Positions 9,975 to 20,593 are shown, counted from the stretch's first letter. The stretch is DNA of 64,000 nt from Enterococcus devriesei (GCF_001885905.1 NZ_JXKM01000008.1:1-64000); one strand, 5' to 3'. The notes: generated by a model not told the origin, from the sequence alone. A program made the numbers and translations.

Positions 9975-11225
9975 TTATTTTTTCGCTTTGGAACCAATAT
10001 CATTTCGGTAAAAATAGCCGGCTGTTTCAGCTTTTGATAATGCTTGATACACTTGCGCTTGGGCTGCTTGAATCGTATCGGCCTCAGCTTCCACGACTAG
10101 AACGCGCCCGCCAGAAGCTTCCATTTGTTTCGTTCCTTGCGTTACACCAGCGTAATAAACAGTAACTTGATCGTTAAAGTCTGGCAGCGGCATCCCTTTT
10201 TGATAGTCGTTTGGATAGCCTTCTGCTGCTAAAACAACACCGACTGAGGCTTGATCGCTCCATGTTAATTCCGGTTCTTGATCTTTTAAAAAATCACTGA
10301 TGATTTGAGCTAAATCGCTCGTCAAACGAGGTAAAACGACTTGTGTTTCAGGATCACCAAAGCGTGCATTAAATTCGATGACTTTGGGACCTGCTTCAGT
10401 CGCAATCAGACCAGCATATAGAATCCCAGTAAAAGGCGTGCCATTTTTCACCATACCGTCAGCTGCCGGTTGCAGAATTTCTGCTATCGCTTTTTCAACC
10501 ATTGCTTCCGATATTTGTGGTACAGGTGAATAAGCCCCCATGCCACCAGTGTTCGGACCTTCGTCATTGTCGTAAGCACGCTTATGGTCTTGAGCAATCA
10601 CCATTGGATAGACTTTTCTATTTTTAACAAAGGCTAGTAACGAAAATTCTTCACCGGCTAAAAATTCTTCTACCACAACTTTGTCGCCGCTCTCGCCGAA
10701 ACGATGATCGGTCATCATTTCCTTCAACGCTTGCAGTGCTTCTTCCAGCGTCATCGCCACCGTCACACCTTTACCCGCAGCTAAACCATCCGCTTTGATA
10801 ACGATCGGTGCGCCTTTTTCTGTGACATAATCACAAGCCGCTTGATAATCTGTGAACGCGGCGTAATCAGCGGTAGGAATCTGATTATCTACCATCAGCT
10901 TTTTAGCAAACTCCTTCGAACCTTCAATCATCGCCGCTGCTTGATTCGGGCCGAAAATCGCTAGTCCAGCTTGTTGAAAATCATCGACGATTCCATTTAG
11001 CAATGGAATTTCCGGACCGACAAACGTCCAGTCAATTGCGTTTTCTTTTGCAAAGGCAATTAACATTTTATGGTCATCTTCTGCGATATCAACGACTTGA
11101 ATCCCATCTTGGACCATTCCCGGATTTCCCTTAGCGCAAAAAACCGCTGTTACTTGTGGACTGTCCAATATTTTTCTGGCGATTGCGTGTTCTCTACCAC
11201 CGCTGCCGATTATTAATATCTTCAT
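9975..11225 (-). CDS. purD: Phosphoribosylamine-glycine ligase (GARS)
   Basis: 416 residues, full length. ATP-grasp enzyme making glycinamide ribonucleotide from phosphoribosylamine and glycine, the second step of IMP synthesis. The N-terminal GSGGREHAIA, the KADGLAAGKGVTVA loop, EEFLAGEEFSLLAF, GPNTGGMGAYSP and NARFGDPE motifs are all present. AGGAGG lies just upstream of the ATG and 9 bases separate it from purH. Last gene of the long purine operon. Confidence 0.97.
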   Translation of the reverse strand: MKILIIGSGGREHAIARKILDSPQVTAVFCAKGNPGMVQDGIQVVDIAEDDHKMLIAFAKENAIDWTFVGPEIPLLNGIVDDFQQAGLAIFGPNQAAAMIEGSKEFAKKLMVDNQIPTADYAAFTDYQAACDYVTEKGAPIVIKADGLAAGKGVTVAMTLEEALQALKEMMTDHRFGESGDKVVVEEFLAGEEFSLLAFVKNRKVYPMVIAQDHKRAYDNDEGPNTGGMGAYSPVPQISEAMVEKAIAEILQPAADGMVKNGTPFTGILYAGLIATEAGPKVIEFNARFGDPETQVVLPRLTSDLAQIISDFLKDQEPELTWSDQASVGVVLAAEGYPNDYQKGMPLPDFNDQVTVYYAGVTQGTKQMEASGGRVLVVEAEADTIQAAQAQVYQALSKAETAGYFYRNDIGSKAKK

Positions 11226-11234
11226 AAAATCCTC

Positions 11235-12770
11235 CTAATGTCTGAAATGACGCACGCCAGTGAAGACCATCGCAACACCATATTTGTTCGCCATTTCGAT
11301 GGAGTCTTTATCACGAATGCTGCCACCTGGCTGAACAATGGCCTTGATCCCATGCTGCGCCGCGTATTCAACACTGTCATTCATCGGGAAATAGGCATCA
11401 CTTGCTAACACAGCACCCTCCATTCGACCTTTCGCTTCTTCCAAGGCTATTTTGACTGAGCCGACGCGATTCATTTGACCCGCACCGACACCAACAGTTT
11501 GATGTGCATTGGCTACCACAATGGCGTTGGATTTCACGTGTTTCACCGCTTTCCAAGCAAAAGCTAACGCTGCTAATTCTTCGGCCGTCGGTTTACGATC
11601 AGTCACGACTTCCCAGCTTTCCGGCTCTTCTTCAATTACATCTTGATCTTGAACCAGTAATCCACCTAAAACAGAAACAATCTCCTGCTGAGTCGTTGCT
11701 TGATCAGAAAAATCGAGGGTCATCAAACGTAGATTTTTTTTGCCAGACAGAACATCGAAGGCTGCTTGGCTGAAGCTTGGAGCAATAATGATTTCTAAGA
11801 ACAATTTATGCATTTCTTCCGCTGTCGCCAAATCAACTTCACGATTTGCCACTAAAATCCCGCCAAAGATTGAAGTTGGGTCTGCTTCATAAGCAAATTG
11901 ATATGCTTCAAGAATTGTTTTTCCACTGCCGATGCCACAAGGATTCATATGCTTCAAGGCGACTACCGTTGGCTCGCTGAATTCACGAGCGATGCGGATC
12001 GCCGCATCCGCATCCTTGATATTATTATAAGAAAGTTCTTTGCCGTGAAGCTGCTGCGCGTTGGCAATAGAATAAGGAACAGGTAAGGCGTTTTGATAAA
12101 AGGCCGCTTGCTGGTGACTATTTTCGCCGTAACGCAATGTTTGTTTCAATTCATAAGTCAGCGTTAATTTTTCTGGTTCTGTTTCTGCCACTTGCTGGCT
12201 TAAATATTCTGCAATGAGCGCGTCATAGGCTGCAGTGTGGCGGAAAACTTTCGCGGCTAGGCTCTTCCGTGTCGCTAAACTTGTTTCCCCTTGTTCTTTT
12301 AACTCGTCTAATACGCGAGGATAATCTTTTGGATCAACAACCACTGTCACAGCGTTGAAGTTTTTCGCCGCTGAACGCAGCATACTTGGTCCACCGATAT
12401 CAATATTTTCAATCGCGTCGGCTTCTGTGACTTCAGGCTTTAAGATCGTTTCCTTGAAAGGATACAAGTTCACACAGACAAAATCGATCGGTTGGATATC
12501 ATGAGCCTTCATAGCATCCAGATGGCTAGCTACGTCGCGTCGGCCTAATAATCCGCCATGGATTTTTGGATGCAGCGTCTTTACACGACCATCCATCATT
12601 TCAGGAAATCCTGTCACTTCGTCGATACTCAAGGTTGGAATCCCCGCCTCGTCTAAAGCTTTTTTCGTTCCGCCGGTGGAAACGATCTCGATTCCAGCTT
12701 GAACCAATCCTTTAGTAAACTCAACAACCCCTGTTTTATCTGAAACACTAATTAATGCTCTTTTCATCAT
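11235..12770 (-). CDS. purH: AICAR transformylase / IMP cyclohydrolase
   Basis: 511 residues, a normal bifunctional PurH doing the last two steps to IMP. The N-terminal cyclohydrolase domain starts [11 protein letters not shown] and has STGGTKKAL and the [16 protein letters not shown] loop. The C-terminal transformylase has [14 protein letters not shown] and the Lys-His pair in [10 protein letters not shown]. Tandem ATG codons (12770, 12767) follow AAAGGAG; the gene overlaps the end of purN by about 20 bases, so the two are coupled. Confidence 0.97.
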   Translation of the reverse strand: MMKRALISVSDKTGVVEFTKGLVQAGIEIVSTGGTKKALDEAGIPTLSIDEVTGFPEMMDGRVKTLHPKIHGGLLGRRDVASHLDAMKAHDIQPIDFVCVNLYPFKETILKPEVTEADAIENIDIGGPSMLRSAAKNFNAVTVVVDPKDYPRVLDELKEQGETSLATRKSLAAKVFRHTAAYDALIAEYLSQQVAETEPEKLTLTYELKQTLRYGENSHQQAAFYQNALPVPYSIANAQQLHGKELSYNNIKDADAAIRIAREFSEPTVVALKHMNPCGIGSGKTILEAYQFAYEADPTSIFGGILVANREVDLATAEEMHKLFLEIIIAPSFSQAAFDVLSGKKNLRLMTLDFSDQATTQQEIVSVLGGLLVQDQDVIEEEPESWEVVTDRKPTAEELAALAFAWKAVKHVKSNAIVVANAHQTVGVGAGQMNRVGSVKIALEEAKGRMEGAVLASDAYFPMNDSVEYAAQHGIKAIVQPGGSIRDKDSIEMANKYGVAMVFTGVRHFRH

Positions 12771-13335
12771 GATTCTCCTTTACAATTTCCGCTAAGACTT
12801 GCGGATAAAGATGATGTTCCGCTTGATGAATTTTTTCTTCCAAGCTATCCAAAGTATCAGTTGCAGCCACGGCTACCCTACTTTGTGCGATGATTGGTCC
12901 AGTATCGACACCATCATCGACGTAATGAATCGTTACTCCTGTTTCAGACACACCCGCTTCATAAGCGTCTTTGATCCCATGCAGTCCAGGAAAATTAGGC
13001 AGTAGAGCCGGATGAATATTAATAATTGCTTGCGGAAAGGCAGCGAGTAATTCTTTTCCTACGATCCGCATATACCCCGCCAAAACTACCAATTCAACGT
13101 CGTAATCCTGCAGTAATTTCAACAGCGCTGCCTCGTAGCTCCGCTTGTCAGTGAATTCTTTAAGCTCGAAACTCTCACAAGGAATATTAAACTTTTTCCC
13201 CCGCTCCAAAACATACGCATCGCGATGATCTGAAAACAATAAAACCAGTTCACCATCGATTTTTTGATCTTTGAATGCTTGAGCAATCACTTCAAAATTC
13301 GAGCCATTTCCTGATGCTAAGACAGCGACTTTCAT
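12748..13335 (-). CDS. purN: Phosphoribosylglycinamide formyltransferase
   Basis: 195 residues. Transfers a formyl group from 10-formyl-THF to GAR. Motifs: [13 protein letters not shown] at the N-terminus, [11 protein letters not shown], and the active-site [15 protein letters not shown] followed by [13 protein letters not shown]. It overlaps purM by 4 bases (ATGA arrangement) and purH by about 20, so translation is coupled on both sides. Confidence 0.97.
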   Translation of the reverse strand: MKVAVLASGNGSNFEVIAQAFKDQKIDGELVLLFSDHRDAYVLERGKKFNIPCESFELKEFTDKRSYEAALLKLLQDYDVELVVLAGYMRIVGKELLAAFPQAIINIHPALLPNFPGLHGIKDAYEAGVSETGVTIHYVDDGVDTGPIIAQSRVAVAATDTLDSLEEKIHQAEHHLYPQVLAEIVKENHDEKSIN

Positions 13336-14375
13336 GCCTTTACTCCTTTAAAAATGATTGGGTCTGCTCCATTTTCAATGACTTTACCAATCACAAAGGC
13401 ATCTTCATCACGAGCAGTCAAATCAGCTTGTAATTCCTCTAATTTTTCTGGGGCAACCGCTAAAACCATACCGATCCCCATATTGAAAATTTCGTACATT
13501 TCTTTTTCTGGTATTTCCCCGTATTTTGCTAACGCGTCAAAAATCGGCAAGACCGGCCATGTTCCTAATTCGATTTCACAAGCTAGATTATCCGGCAACA
13601 TCCGTGGCAGATTTTCTACAAATCCGCCGCCAGTCACATGAGCGATTCCTGTAACTAACTCCTTTTTAACTAAAGGTAAGACCGCATCGACATAGATTCG
13701 TGTCGGCGTCAATAATTCCTCGCCTAGTTCTTGAGTCAATTCCGGTAATTTTTCATTGATTGAAAAGCTATTTGTTTCAAAGAAAATTTTACGGACGAGC
13801 GAATAGCCGTTGGAGTGAATGCCTGATGAAGGCAAACCTACCAAGAGATCGCCGGTGTTGATTTTTTCACCAGTGATCATTTGACTTTTTTCTGCGATCC
13901 CAACGGTGAAGCCGGCTAAATCATAATCGTCTTCCCCGTACATCCCCGGCATCTCAGCCGTCTCGCCACCAATCAAGGCCGCCCCCGCTTGGACGCAACC
14001 TTCTGCCACACCAGCCACCACTTGCTCCAAGCGAGCCGGAATATTTTTTCCTGTAGCAATGTAATCTAAAAAGTAAAGTGGCTCCGCGCCTTGGGCCACA
14101 ATGTCATTGACACACATCGCCACACAGTCGATCCCGATCGTGTCATGTTTGTCTGCTTGGATTGCCACCATTAATTTTGTGCCTACACCATCTGTTCCAG
14201 AAACTAACACCGGCTCTTTTAATTGAAACGAACTTAAATCAAAGCAGCCGCCAAACCCACCGATTGCCCCCATTACACCTAAGCGTTCCGTTCTTTTTAC
14301 ATGCTTTTTGATCCGTTCAACCACTTCATAACCAGCCTCAACATCTACGCCAGCCTTAGAATATGCATTTCCCAC
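13332..14375 (-). CDS. purM: Phosphoribosylformylglycinamidine cyclo-ligase (AIR synthetase)
   Basis: 347 residues. ATP-dependent ring closure of FGAM to AIR. The family motifs [59 protein letters not shown] and HVTGGG are present. It uses a GTG start (GTG GGA AAT GCA), with AAGGAG 5 bases upstream. That binding site is the very end of an A element; three such units separate purM from purF, unlike the tight spacing elsewhere in the operon. Confidence 0.96.
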   Translation of the reverse strand: MGNAYSKAGVDVEAGYEVVERIKKHVKRTERLGVMGAIGGFGGCFDLSSFQLKEPVLVSGTDGVGTKLMVAIQADKHDTIGIDCVAMCVNDIVAQGAEPLYFLDYIATGKNIPARLEQVVAGVAEGCVQAGAALIGGETAEMPGMYGEDDYDLAGFTVGIAEKSQMITGEKINTGDLLVGLPSSGIHSNGYSLVRKIFFETNSFSINEKLPELTQELGEELLTPTRIYVDAVLPLVKKELVTGIAHVTGGGFVENLPRMLPDNLACEIELGTWPVLPIFDALAKYGEIPEKEMYEIFNMGIGMVLAVAPEKLEELQADLTARDEDAFVIGKVIENGADPIIFKGVKA

Positions 14376-14384
14376 ACGATCCGC

Positions 14385-14493
14385 TCCTTATTCATATTAA
14401 AGTATTCATTTTTCTCGAAAGCCAAAAATGAGTTTGATCTTCATGCCGTATACCATTCCACTAGCTTTGCTAAATCAATAAGTGGAACTGGCA
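14385..14493 (-). repeat. A element unit 1 of 3, next to purM
   Basis: Best-preserved unit of the family, 109 bp. On the minus strand: head TGCCAGTTCCACTT; hairpin 1 (TTCCACT ... AGTGGAA); link GGTATACGGCATGAAGATC; hairpin 2 (CATTTTT ... AAAAATG); tail AATATGAATAAGGA. The tail is the purM ribosome binding site. Bases 14385-14458 are identical to 14494-14567. Confidence 0.9.
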
Positions 14494-14586
14494 TCCTTAT
14501 TCATATTAAAGTATTCATTTTTCTCGAAAGCCAAAAATGAGTTTGATCTTCATGCCGTATACCATTCGACTATTTTTTATTCATAG
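14494..14586 (-). repeat. A element unit 2 of 3 in the purF-purM gap
   Basis: Directly abuts unit 1 with no spacer (period 109 bp). Its first 74 plus-strand bases are identical to unit 1; the head half with hairpin 1 has been lost or replaced by an AT-rich piece. Confidence 0.88.
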
Positions 14587-14661
14587 GGCTTATTCCTAAT
14601 CTTAGAAATCATTTTTCAAAAAACGAAAAATGACTCTTATTGTCATAGCGTATACCATTAT
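14587..14661 (-). repeat. A element unit 3 of 3, diverged, next to purF
   Basis: Keeps hairpin 2 with covarying arms (GTCATTTTTC ... GAAAAATGAT) and the TATACGCTATGAC link, but hairpin 1 is missing. It runs up to the purF stop codon. Confidence 0.7.
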
Positions 14662-14662
14662 T

Positions 14663-16102
14663 TTAATAAAACGAGGTTTTTTCTTTCAAAGTTGCTTGAT
14701 AATGTGCTTCATAATCGTATAACGGTGTTGGATAATCACCATTAAAGTACGCCATACATAGCCCTGAATAAGGTGCGTCAAATTTTAAACCGATTGCATT
14801 GATCAAGCCGTCTTCACTTAAAAAGGACAAGGAGTCAGCTCCAATCATTTCTCGCATTTCTTCAATGGAATGATTCGCGGCAATCAATTCTTTCCGCGTT
14901 TGAATATCGATTCCATAGAAACAAGGATAACGTAACGGCGGTGAAGCGATTCGAACATGAACTTCCTTTGCACCTGCTTCTTTCAAAAGATTGACGATTC
15001 GACGGCTAGTGGTTCCCCGAACGATAGAATCGTCTACCATGATCACTCGTTTGCCTTCAACTACGCCACGAACGGCAGACAGTTTCATTCGTACCCCTTG
15101 TTCGCGTAATTCTTGCGTTGGTTGGATAAAGGTTCGAGCGACATATTGGTTTTTTACCAAGCCCATCTCATAAGGAATTCCTGATTCTTCGGCGTAACCG
15201 CTGGCTGCCGATAATGAAGAATTCGGCACGCCGACTACCATGTCAGCTTCGATCGCTGATTCTTTCGCTAAGATACGTCCCATATTTTTACGAGCGCTAT
15301 GAACATTGACGCCGGCAATATTAGAATCCGGACGAGCAAAGTAAATATATTCCATTGAGCAAATCGCGTGCTGCGTTTCCTGCGTAAATTGTTCCACTCT
15401 TAGTCCGTCGTCGTCGATTGTAATGATTTCTCCGGGATTAACATCTTGGATAAAGCTTGCACCAACGACTTCCAGCGCACAAGTTTCCGAAGCGACTACA
15501 TACGCCCCATTGACCATTTGTCCGATTGACAATGGGCGAAAACCGTTAGGGTCAAGGGCCGCAACCATTGAATCTTCCGTTAACATCAAATAGGCGAAAC
15601 CACCTTTGACGGTATTCAAAGCTTCCTTCATTCGCTCACAAAGCGTCGCTTTATGACTACGGCGAATTAAGTGCATCAAGATCTCCGTATCTGAATTGGA
15701 ATGGAAGATCGCGCCATTTTGTTCTAATTCTTTTCGTAAACTTTTGGCGTTCGTCAAATTGCCATTATGGGCCAAGGCAAAAGCACCATCGTAAAAATTA
15801 AATAAGAAAGGCTGAATATTGTCCACGCTGCTATTGCCAGCTGTCGCATAACGAACGTGACCAATCGCAGCTTGACCAGTCAAATGGTTCAACTGCCGCT
15901 CATCCTTAAAGACTTCCGACAATAGACCTAGCCCGCGATGTCCGGTTAATTTTCCCGCATCATTACAGACGATTCCAGCACCTTCTTGTCCGCGATGCTG
16001 TAAACTATGCAAGCCAAAATAAGTGACGCGAGAGGCATCTGGATGACCCCAGATACCAAAAACGCCACATTCTTCATTTAAACTTCTTACTTCATTAGAC
16101 AT
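14663..16102 (-). CDS. purF: Amidophosphoribosyltransferase
   Basis: 479 residues from the ATG at 16102, chosen because GGGAGG lies about 10 bases upstream. First committed step: PRPP plus glutamine to phosphoribosylamine. An 11-residue propeptide ([11 protein letters not shown]) precedes Cys12, the N-terminal nucleophile of the glutaminase domain after processing, as in Bacillus Pur[10 protein letters not shown], the PRTase signature [18 protein letters not shown] and Cys residues suited to a 4Fe-4S cluster are present. It overlaps purL by 16 bases. Confidence 0.97.
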   Translation of the reverse strand: MSNEVRSLNEECGVFGIWGHPDASRVTYFGLHSLQHRGQEGAGIVCNDAGKLTGHRGLGLLSEVFKDERQLNHLTGQAAIGHVRYATAGNSSVDNIQPFLFNFYDGAFALAHNGNLTNAKSLRKELEQNGAIFHSNSDTEILMHLIRRSHKATLCERMKEALNTVKGGFAYLMLTEDSMVAALDPNGFRPLSIGQMVNGAYVVASETCALEVVGASFIQDVNPGEIITIDDDGLRVEQFTQETQHAICSMEYIYFARPDSNIAGVNVHSARKNMGRILAKESAIEADMVVGVPNSSLSAASGYAEESGIPYEMGLVKNQYVARTFIQPTQELREQGVRMKLSAVRGVVEGKRVIMVDDSIVRGTTSRRIVNLLKEAGAKEVHVRIASPPLRYPCFYGIDIQTRKELIAANHSIEEMREMIGADSLSFLSEDGLINAIGLKFDAPYSGLCMAYFNGDYPTPLYDYEAHYQATLKEKTSFY

Positions 16103-18306
16103 GGAATGGCTTCCTCCCATAATTCTTGTGCCTGTTTTGTTGCTACGTTGATCGAAGCACCTTCTGCTGTCAAATGAATCTCGTCAGAATCAGTAACCGT
16201 TCCGATCATGACTGCTTTATTTCCAGCTAGCGCTTCAAATTCTGCTTGATTTTCTGGTTTAACGGTTAAAACAAAGCGTGATTGTGTCTCAGCAAAAAGA
16301 TTTTCAACGGGCATCGCAACGGTTGCTTCCACTCCTAATTGATTAGTAAAAGCCGATTCAGCGATGGCTACCGCTAGTCCACCTTCCGCACAGTCATGGG
16401 CGCTGGCAATCAAACCGGCTTTGATTGCAGAAAGAACAAAGTCTTGATTGGCTTTTTCCACCGTTAAGTCAAAGTCCATTAATTGACCTTCAATCAATCC
16501 TTTTTGCATTTTTTGCAATTCACTGCCGTTGAAATCATTGCTAGTTTCACCAACAACATAAATCAAATCACCAGCTTGTTTAAATTCTTGCGTCGTAATA
16601 TGACTCAAGTCTTCAATCAAACCAACCATTCCAATCATTGGTGTTGGATAGATTGCTTTGCCATTGGTTTCGTTATACATCGAGACATTGCCTGAGATAA
16701 CCGGTGTATTCAATGTTCGACAAGCTTCAGAGATTCCGTCAGCTGATGTCCATAATTCCCAAAAGCCTTCTGGTTTTTCTGGTGAACCATAGTTCAAGCA
16801 ATCGGTGATCGCCAAGGGTTGACCACCAGAAGCGACGATATTTCGGGCGGCTTCCGCTACCGCGATTTGTCCGCCGATTTCTGGATTCAAATACAAGTAA
16901 CGCGCATTACAGTCAGTGGTCATCGCCAGCGCTTTTTGGGTTCCACGAACTCGTAAAACAGCCGCGTCACTGCCGGGACGAACCACCGTATTGGTGCGTA
17001 CTTGTGAGTCATAGGTTTCATAGATCATTCGCTTTGAAGCGATGGTTGGCTGTTGCAACAATTGTAGCAATACTTCCGAAGCATCTTTCACCTCTGGTTG
17101 ATACTCGTCCATTGCAGCGAATTCTTTGATCCGGGCTGGTTCGCGTTTTTCATTTTGGTAAACCGGCGCGTCTTCAGCCAAAGCATCGACTGGTAAATTG
17201 GCGACTTCAACGTCGTGATGGTACAAACGATACAGCCCGTCATCCGTTACTTCACCAATCGTCACCGCATCTAGCTCATAACGTTTGAATAATTCCACGA
17301 CTTCCGCTTCATGCCCTTGCTCAACACAAATCAGCATCCGCTCTTGTGACTCCGATAACATCATTTCGTAAGGGGTCATATGGGTTTCCCGTTGCGGTAC
17401 ATCATCTAAATAAAGCTTCAAGCCCGAACCGGCTTTTGAAGCCATTTCCGAACTAGATGAAACCAGACCAGCTGCTCCCATATCTTGGATACCGACTAAA
17501 ATTTCTGCATGATCCAAAATTAATTCCAAACAAGCTTCCAATAATAACTTTTCCATAAATGGATCGCCGACTTGAACCGCCGAACGTTGTTGTTCTTCTC
17601 CTTCAACAAATTCTTCAGAAGCGAAGGTCGCTCCGTGAATGCCATCACGCCCTGTTTTAGCCCCTACATACATGATAGAATTGCCGACACCTTTAGCTTG
17701 ACCCTTTTGAATGTCCTTGTGTTCCATCAAGCCGACACACATCGCATTCACTAAAGGATTACCTTCGTAGCAATGATCAAAGGCTACTTCGCCGCCGACT
17801 GTTGGGATACCGATACAATTTCCATAGCCGCTGATCCCAGCGACAATTTCTTCTACTAAATATTTCGTCCGAGGTGTGTTTAATTCACCAAAGCGTAACG
17901 AATCTAAAATTGCGATGGGGCGAGCGCCCATGCTGAAAATATCACGGATGATCCCACCGACACCGGTTGCCGCGCCTTCATAAGGCTCTACCGCCGAAGG
18001 ATGATTATGACTTTCAGCTTTAAAGACAACTGCTTGTCCATCACCAATATCCACGATCCCGGCACCTTCACCGGGTCCTTGAAGAACCTGCGGCCCCTCC
18101 GTCGGAAATTTGCGTAGAACGGGCTTTGAATTTTTATACGAACAATGTTCGCTCCACATTACCGAAAATAGTCCTGTTTCAGTATAATTCGGCATGCGAC
18201 CCAAGATATCTTCAGAAATCAAGCGATATTCTTCATCGGTCAAGCCCCATTCGGCATAGATTCGTTGTTCTTTGATTTCTTGCGCTGTCGGTTCTAATTT
18301 CATCAT
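16087..18306 (-). CDS. purL: Phosphoribosylformylglycinamidine synthase subunit II
   Basis: 739 residues, the short Gram-positive PurL that needs PurS and PurQ. It uses ATP and ammonia from PurQ to convert FGAR to FGAM. Motifs: [53 protein letters not shown], and a second AIRS-like half with [12 protein letters not shown] and [14 protein letters not shown]. Its start overlaps the purQ stop by 1 base; a second ATG follows immediately. Confidence 0.97.
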   Translation of the reverse strand: MMKLEPTAQEIKEQRIYAEWGLTDEEYRLISEDILGRMPNYTETGLFSVMWSEHCSYKNSKPVLRKFPTEGPQVLQGPGEGAGIVDIGDGQAVVFKAESHNHPSAVEPYEGAATGVGGIIRDIFSMGARPIAILDSLRFGELNTPRTKYLVEEIVAGISGYGNCIGIPTVGGEVAFDHCYEGNPLVNAMCVGLMEHKDIQKGQAKGVGNSIMYVGAKTGRDGIHGATFASEEFVEGEEQQRSAVQVGDPFMEKLLLEACLELILDHAEILVGIQDMGAAGLVSSSSEMASKAGSGLKLYLDDVPQRETHMTPYEMMLSESQERMLICVEQGHEAEVVELFKRYELDAVTIGEVTDDGLYRLYHHDVEVANLPVDALAEDAPVYQNEKREPARIKEFAAMDEYQPEVKDASEVLLQLLQQPTIASKRMIYETYDSQVRTNTVVRPGSDAAVLRVRGTQKALAMTTDCNARYLYLNPEIGGQIAVAEAARNIVASGGQPLAITDCLNYGSPEKPEGFWELWTSADGISEACRTLNTPVISGNVSMYNETNGKAIYPTPMIGMVGLIEDLSHITTQEFKQAGDLIYVVGETSNDFNGSELQKMQKGLIEGQLMDFDLTVEKANQDFVLSAIKAGLIASAHDCAEGGLAVAIAESAFTNQLGVEATVAMPVENLFAETQSRFVLTVKPENQAEFEALAGNKAVMIGTVTDSDEIHLTAEGASINVATKQAQELWEEAIPCLMK

Positions 18307-18986
18307 TAGTTTGCAGTCACCTTTCCGAAATTTTTTAAAATGGAGGCGAAGAATTTTTTGCCATCCTCAGAGCCTAAAAGGGTTTCCATCGCACGTTCCG
18401 GATGTGGCATCATGCCTAAAACATTTCCTGCTTGATTGGTGATTCCGGCAATATTTTCTACACTGCCGTTAATATTTTCTCCTTCATAGGTAAAGACGAT
18501 TTGATTGTTCGCCTTTAGCTCAGTCAAGGTCGCTTCATCACAATAATAATTTCCTTCACCGTGAGCGACCGGAATTTGAATGATCTCATCCGCTTCATAT
18601 TCAGAAGTGAATTTTGTTTGGTTATTCACAACACGTAATGGAGTGATTTTGCTGATAAATTTTAAGGACTCATTGCGGCGTAATGCTCCGGGTAACAGAC
18701 CTGCTTCCGTTAAAATTTGAAATCCATTACATGTTCCAAAGACTGGTTTGCCTTCTTCAGCGAACCGAATAACTTCTGACATGATATTAGAGAAGCGAGA
18801 GATCGCGCCACAGCGTAAATAATCACCATAAGAAAAACCGCCAGGTAATAGTACACCATCAAAGCCAGCCAAGCTTGTTGCATCATGACGGACATATTCA
18901 CAATCCGCTCCCATGATTTCCTTCATCGCCCAATACATATCCATGTCGCAATTTGAGCCAGGAAAAACAATGACTGCAAATTTCAT
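18306..18986 (-). CDS. purQ: Phosphoribosylformylglycinamidine synthase subunit I (glutaminase)
   Basis: 226 residues from the ATG at 18986 ([16 protein letters not shown]), one base after the purS stop codon. Class I glutamine amidotransferase supplying ammonia to PurL. The nucleophile Cys lies in [20 protein letters not shown] and the His/Glu pair in [14 protein letters not shown]. Part of the tightly packed purS-Q-L block. Confidence 0.97.
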   Translation of the reverse strand: MKFAVIVFPGSNCDMDMYWAMKEIMGADCEYVRHDATSLAGFDGVLLPGGFSYGDYLRCGAISRFSNIMSEVIRFAEEGKPVFGTCNGFQILTEAGLLPGALRRNESLKFISKITPLRVVNNQTKFTSEYEADEIIQIPVAHGEGNYYCDEATLTELKANNQIVFTYEGENINGSVENIAGITNQAGNVLGMMPHPERAMETLLGSEDGKKFFASILKNFGKVTAN

Positions 18987-18987
18987 C

Positions 18988-19242
18988 TTAGACTTCCTCC
19001 ATTGCTTGGATTTCATAACGATAAGTTTCCATATTCACGTTGGCTAATAATTTGTCGCAAACTTCCTCAATCATGTCTTCTACTGGGCGATCGCTTTTAG
19101 CAACTTTGATCTCAAAATATTTACCGATCCGTACCTCTTCGATTTCGTCATACCCTAAACGATGAACTGCCCCTTTGACTGCTTCTCCTTGGGGATCTAA
19201 CACAGAATCCTTATACGTTACGTATACTTTTACAAAATACAT
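18988..19242 (-). CDS. purS: Phosphoribosylformylglycinamidine synthase subunit PurS
   Basis: 84 residues from the ATG at 19242 ([21 protein letters not shown]). The longer open frame upstream is purC read in another frame. PurS bridges PurQ and PurL in the FGAM synthase complex and has the typical [23 protein letters not shown] core split across the chain. GAGGAG at the end of purC serves as binding site; the start lies 2 bases after the purC stop. Confidence 0.96.
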   Translation of the reverse strand: MYFVKVYVTYKDSVLDPQGEAVKGAVHRLGYDEIEEVRIGKYFEIKVAKSDRPVEDMIEEVCDKLLANVNMETYRYEIQAMEEV

Positions 19243-19244
19243 GC

Positions 19245-19961
19245 TTATTCTCCTCGCTTTTCTAATCGATTTAATACTTCTTGATACACAGGAATAATGT
19301 CGCCTAAGTCGCGACGATAAATATCTTTGTCTAAATGCTCTTGCGTTTTCTTGTCCCACAAACGACACGTATCAGGAGAAATCTCATCTGCTAAAAGAAT
19401 CGTGTCATCTTTTTGCCGTCCAAATTCTAATTTAAAGTCGATGAGTTGAATCGCCATTGAATCAAACAATTCAATCAACGCTTGATCGACTTCTAAAGCC
19501 ATTTGACGTAGTATTGCCAACTCTTCACCGGTCGCAATTTCCAAAAAGCGGATATGATCATCAATGATCATTGGATCGTCTAAGGCATCATTTTTGTAAT
19601 AAAACTCGACAATTGGCTTTTTCAAAGCGGTTCCTTCTGGAATAGCCAAGCGTTTTGAAAAACTGCCCGCCGCCACGTTTCGAACAACCACTTCTAAAGG
19701 AATGATTTCCACTGATTGAATCAATTGTTCAGTAGCTGAAAGTCGTTTGATAAAGTGATTCTTGATTCCTTTGCTCGCTAAAAAATCAAAGATTAAGCTG
19801 GTGATTTGATTATTTAGTTCTCCTTTACCATTGATTTGATCTTTTTTTGCGCCATTCAAAGCAGTCGCTTGATTTAAATACTCGACCCAAATGACCTCTG
19901 GATCATCTGTTTGAAATAATTGTTTTGCTTTTCCTTCATACAATAAAGTTCCTTTTTTCAC
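19245..19961 (-). CDS. purC: SAICAR synthetase
   Basis: 238 residues from a GTG start at 19961. That start is preferred over an ATG 27 bases upstream because GGGAG lies about 8 bases before it and the product then begins [15 protein letters not shown] as in homologues. It joins CAIR and aspartate with ATP. Motifs: [33 protein letters not shown] and [15 protein letters not shown]. First gene of purC-S-Q-L-F-M-N-H-D, preceded by a promoter and a PurR box pair. Confidence 0.96.
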   Translation of the reverse strand: MKKGTLLYEGKAKQLFQTDDPEVIWVEYLNQATALNGAKKDQINGKGELNNQITSLIFDFLASKGIKNHFIKRLSATEQLIQSVEIIPLEVVVRNVAAGSFSKRLAIPEGTALKKPIVEFYYKNDALDDPMIIDDHIRFLEIATGEELAILRQMALEVDQALIELFDSMAIQLIDFKLEFGRQKDDTILLADEISPDTCRLWDKKTQEHLDKDIYRRDLGDIIPVYQEVLNRLEKRGE

Positions 19962-20033
19962 CTTGTTACGCTCCCTTTTTGTGAACATTCGCTACAATTC
20001 GCATAAAATCATTCGCTTTTTTATTTCATCCTT

Positions 20034-20062
20034 AGTGTAACAACTGAAAAAAAATAATTCAA
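20034..20062 (-). promoter_or_regulatory. Promoter of the purC operon
   Basis: TTGAAT, 17-base spacer, TACACT on the minus strand, about 70 bases upstream of the purC GTG, with the PurR box pair immediately upstream. Confidence 0.7.
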
Positions 20063-20067
20063 CATTT

Positions 20068-20113
20068 TATCGGATATTATAATTCAAAAACATCTTTATC
20101 GTTCGTGTTTTAC
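20068..20113 (-). promoter_or_regulatory. PurR box pair upstream of purC
   Basis: On the minus strand ACACGAACGATAA, then after about 20 bases AATATCCGATA, i.e. two CGAA/TCCG half-sites in inverted orientation. The same arrangement with nearly identical spacing (27 versus 26 bases between cores) precedes purE. This matches the known PurR operator layout upstream of Bacillus pur promoters. It lies between purC and the divergent gene at 20218, so it could affect both. Confidence 0.75.
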
Positions 20114-20156
20114 CAAGAACGCTCATTCCTTTTTCACAAACATTTTTAAGATAACG

Positions 20157-20185
20157 TTTACATTTTTTTAAATGGGTGGTATATT
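20157..20185 (+). promoter_or_regulatory. Promoter of the unknown 123-aa gene
   Basis: TTTACA, 17-base spacer, TATATT on the plus strand, with the predicted start point a few bases before the GGAGGA binding site. Confidence 0.65.
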
Positions 20186-20217
20186 AAATGCGAATGATAT
20201 TAATGGAGGAATTGCTT

Positions 20218-20589
20218 ATGTTAGAGACGCCCTCAGCAGCTCAAAAATTTCTAGATTCAATGACTGAAATCAACAAGCAACGACTACTGAACGCACTGTT
20301 AGGATTAGATAGTACCCATGCCTTGAATTGCAACACCAGCTTCTATTCTTACCGCAACTTAAAAAAAATCTTTAAACCAAATAAAGCTCAACCGATGCAA
20401 ACACTACACTTTTCCAATACCACAAACGATCAATTAGTCATTCGACAATTGAAGCAGCATTCTTTCTTAAAGAATTCTTATCGAATCGAGATTCGGCTGA
20501 ATTCCGTCTTATATGACTATCAATTGATTGATTGCTTGCTGCAGCAACTGAACGAAAGCTGCTGTACGGATTTGTTTTCTTACGCATAA
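20218..20589 (+). CDS. Unknown 123-aa protein between the two purine units
   Basis: I do not recognise this protein. The ATG at 20218 is chosen because GGAGGA lies 7 bases before it; an ATG 30 bases upstream lacks one. It is hydrophilic and basic in its first half (SYRNLKKIFKPNKAQ), with a C-terminal part of predicted strands and a helix ending YDYQLIDCLLQQLNESCCTD; there is no signal peptide or membrane segment. It is one of few plus-strand genes, divergent from purC across the PurR boxes and convergent with purB, sharing a bidirectional terminator with it. A good promoter supports expression. Confidence 0.75.
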   Translation: MLETPSAAQKFLDSMTEINKQRLLNALLGLDSTHALNCNTSFYSYRNLKKIFKPNKAQPMQTLHFSNTTNDQLVIRQLKQHSFLKNSYRIEIRLNSVLYDYQLIDCLLQQLNESCCTDLFSYA

Positions 20590-20593
20590 AAGC

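Noticed and set aside
14376-14662. CRISPR array from the tandem repeats in the purF-purM gap
   Set aside because: Units are 109 bp, abut without spacers, and no cas genes are present; they are A elements.
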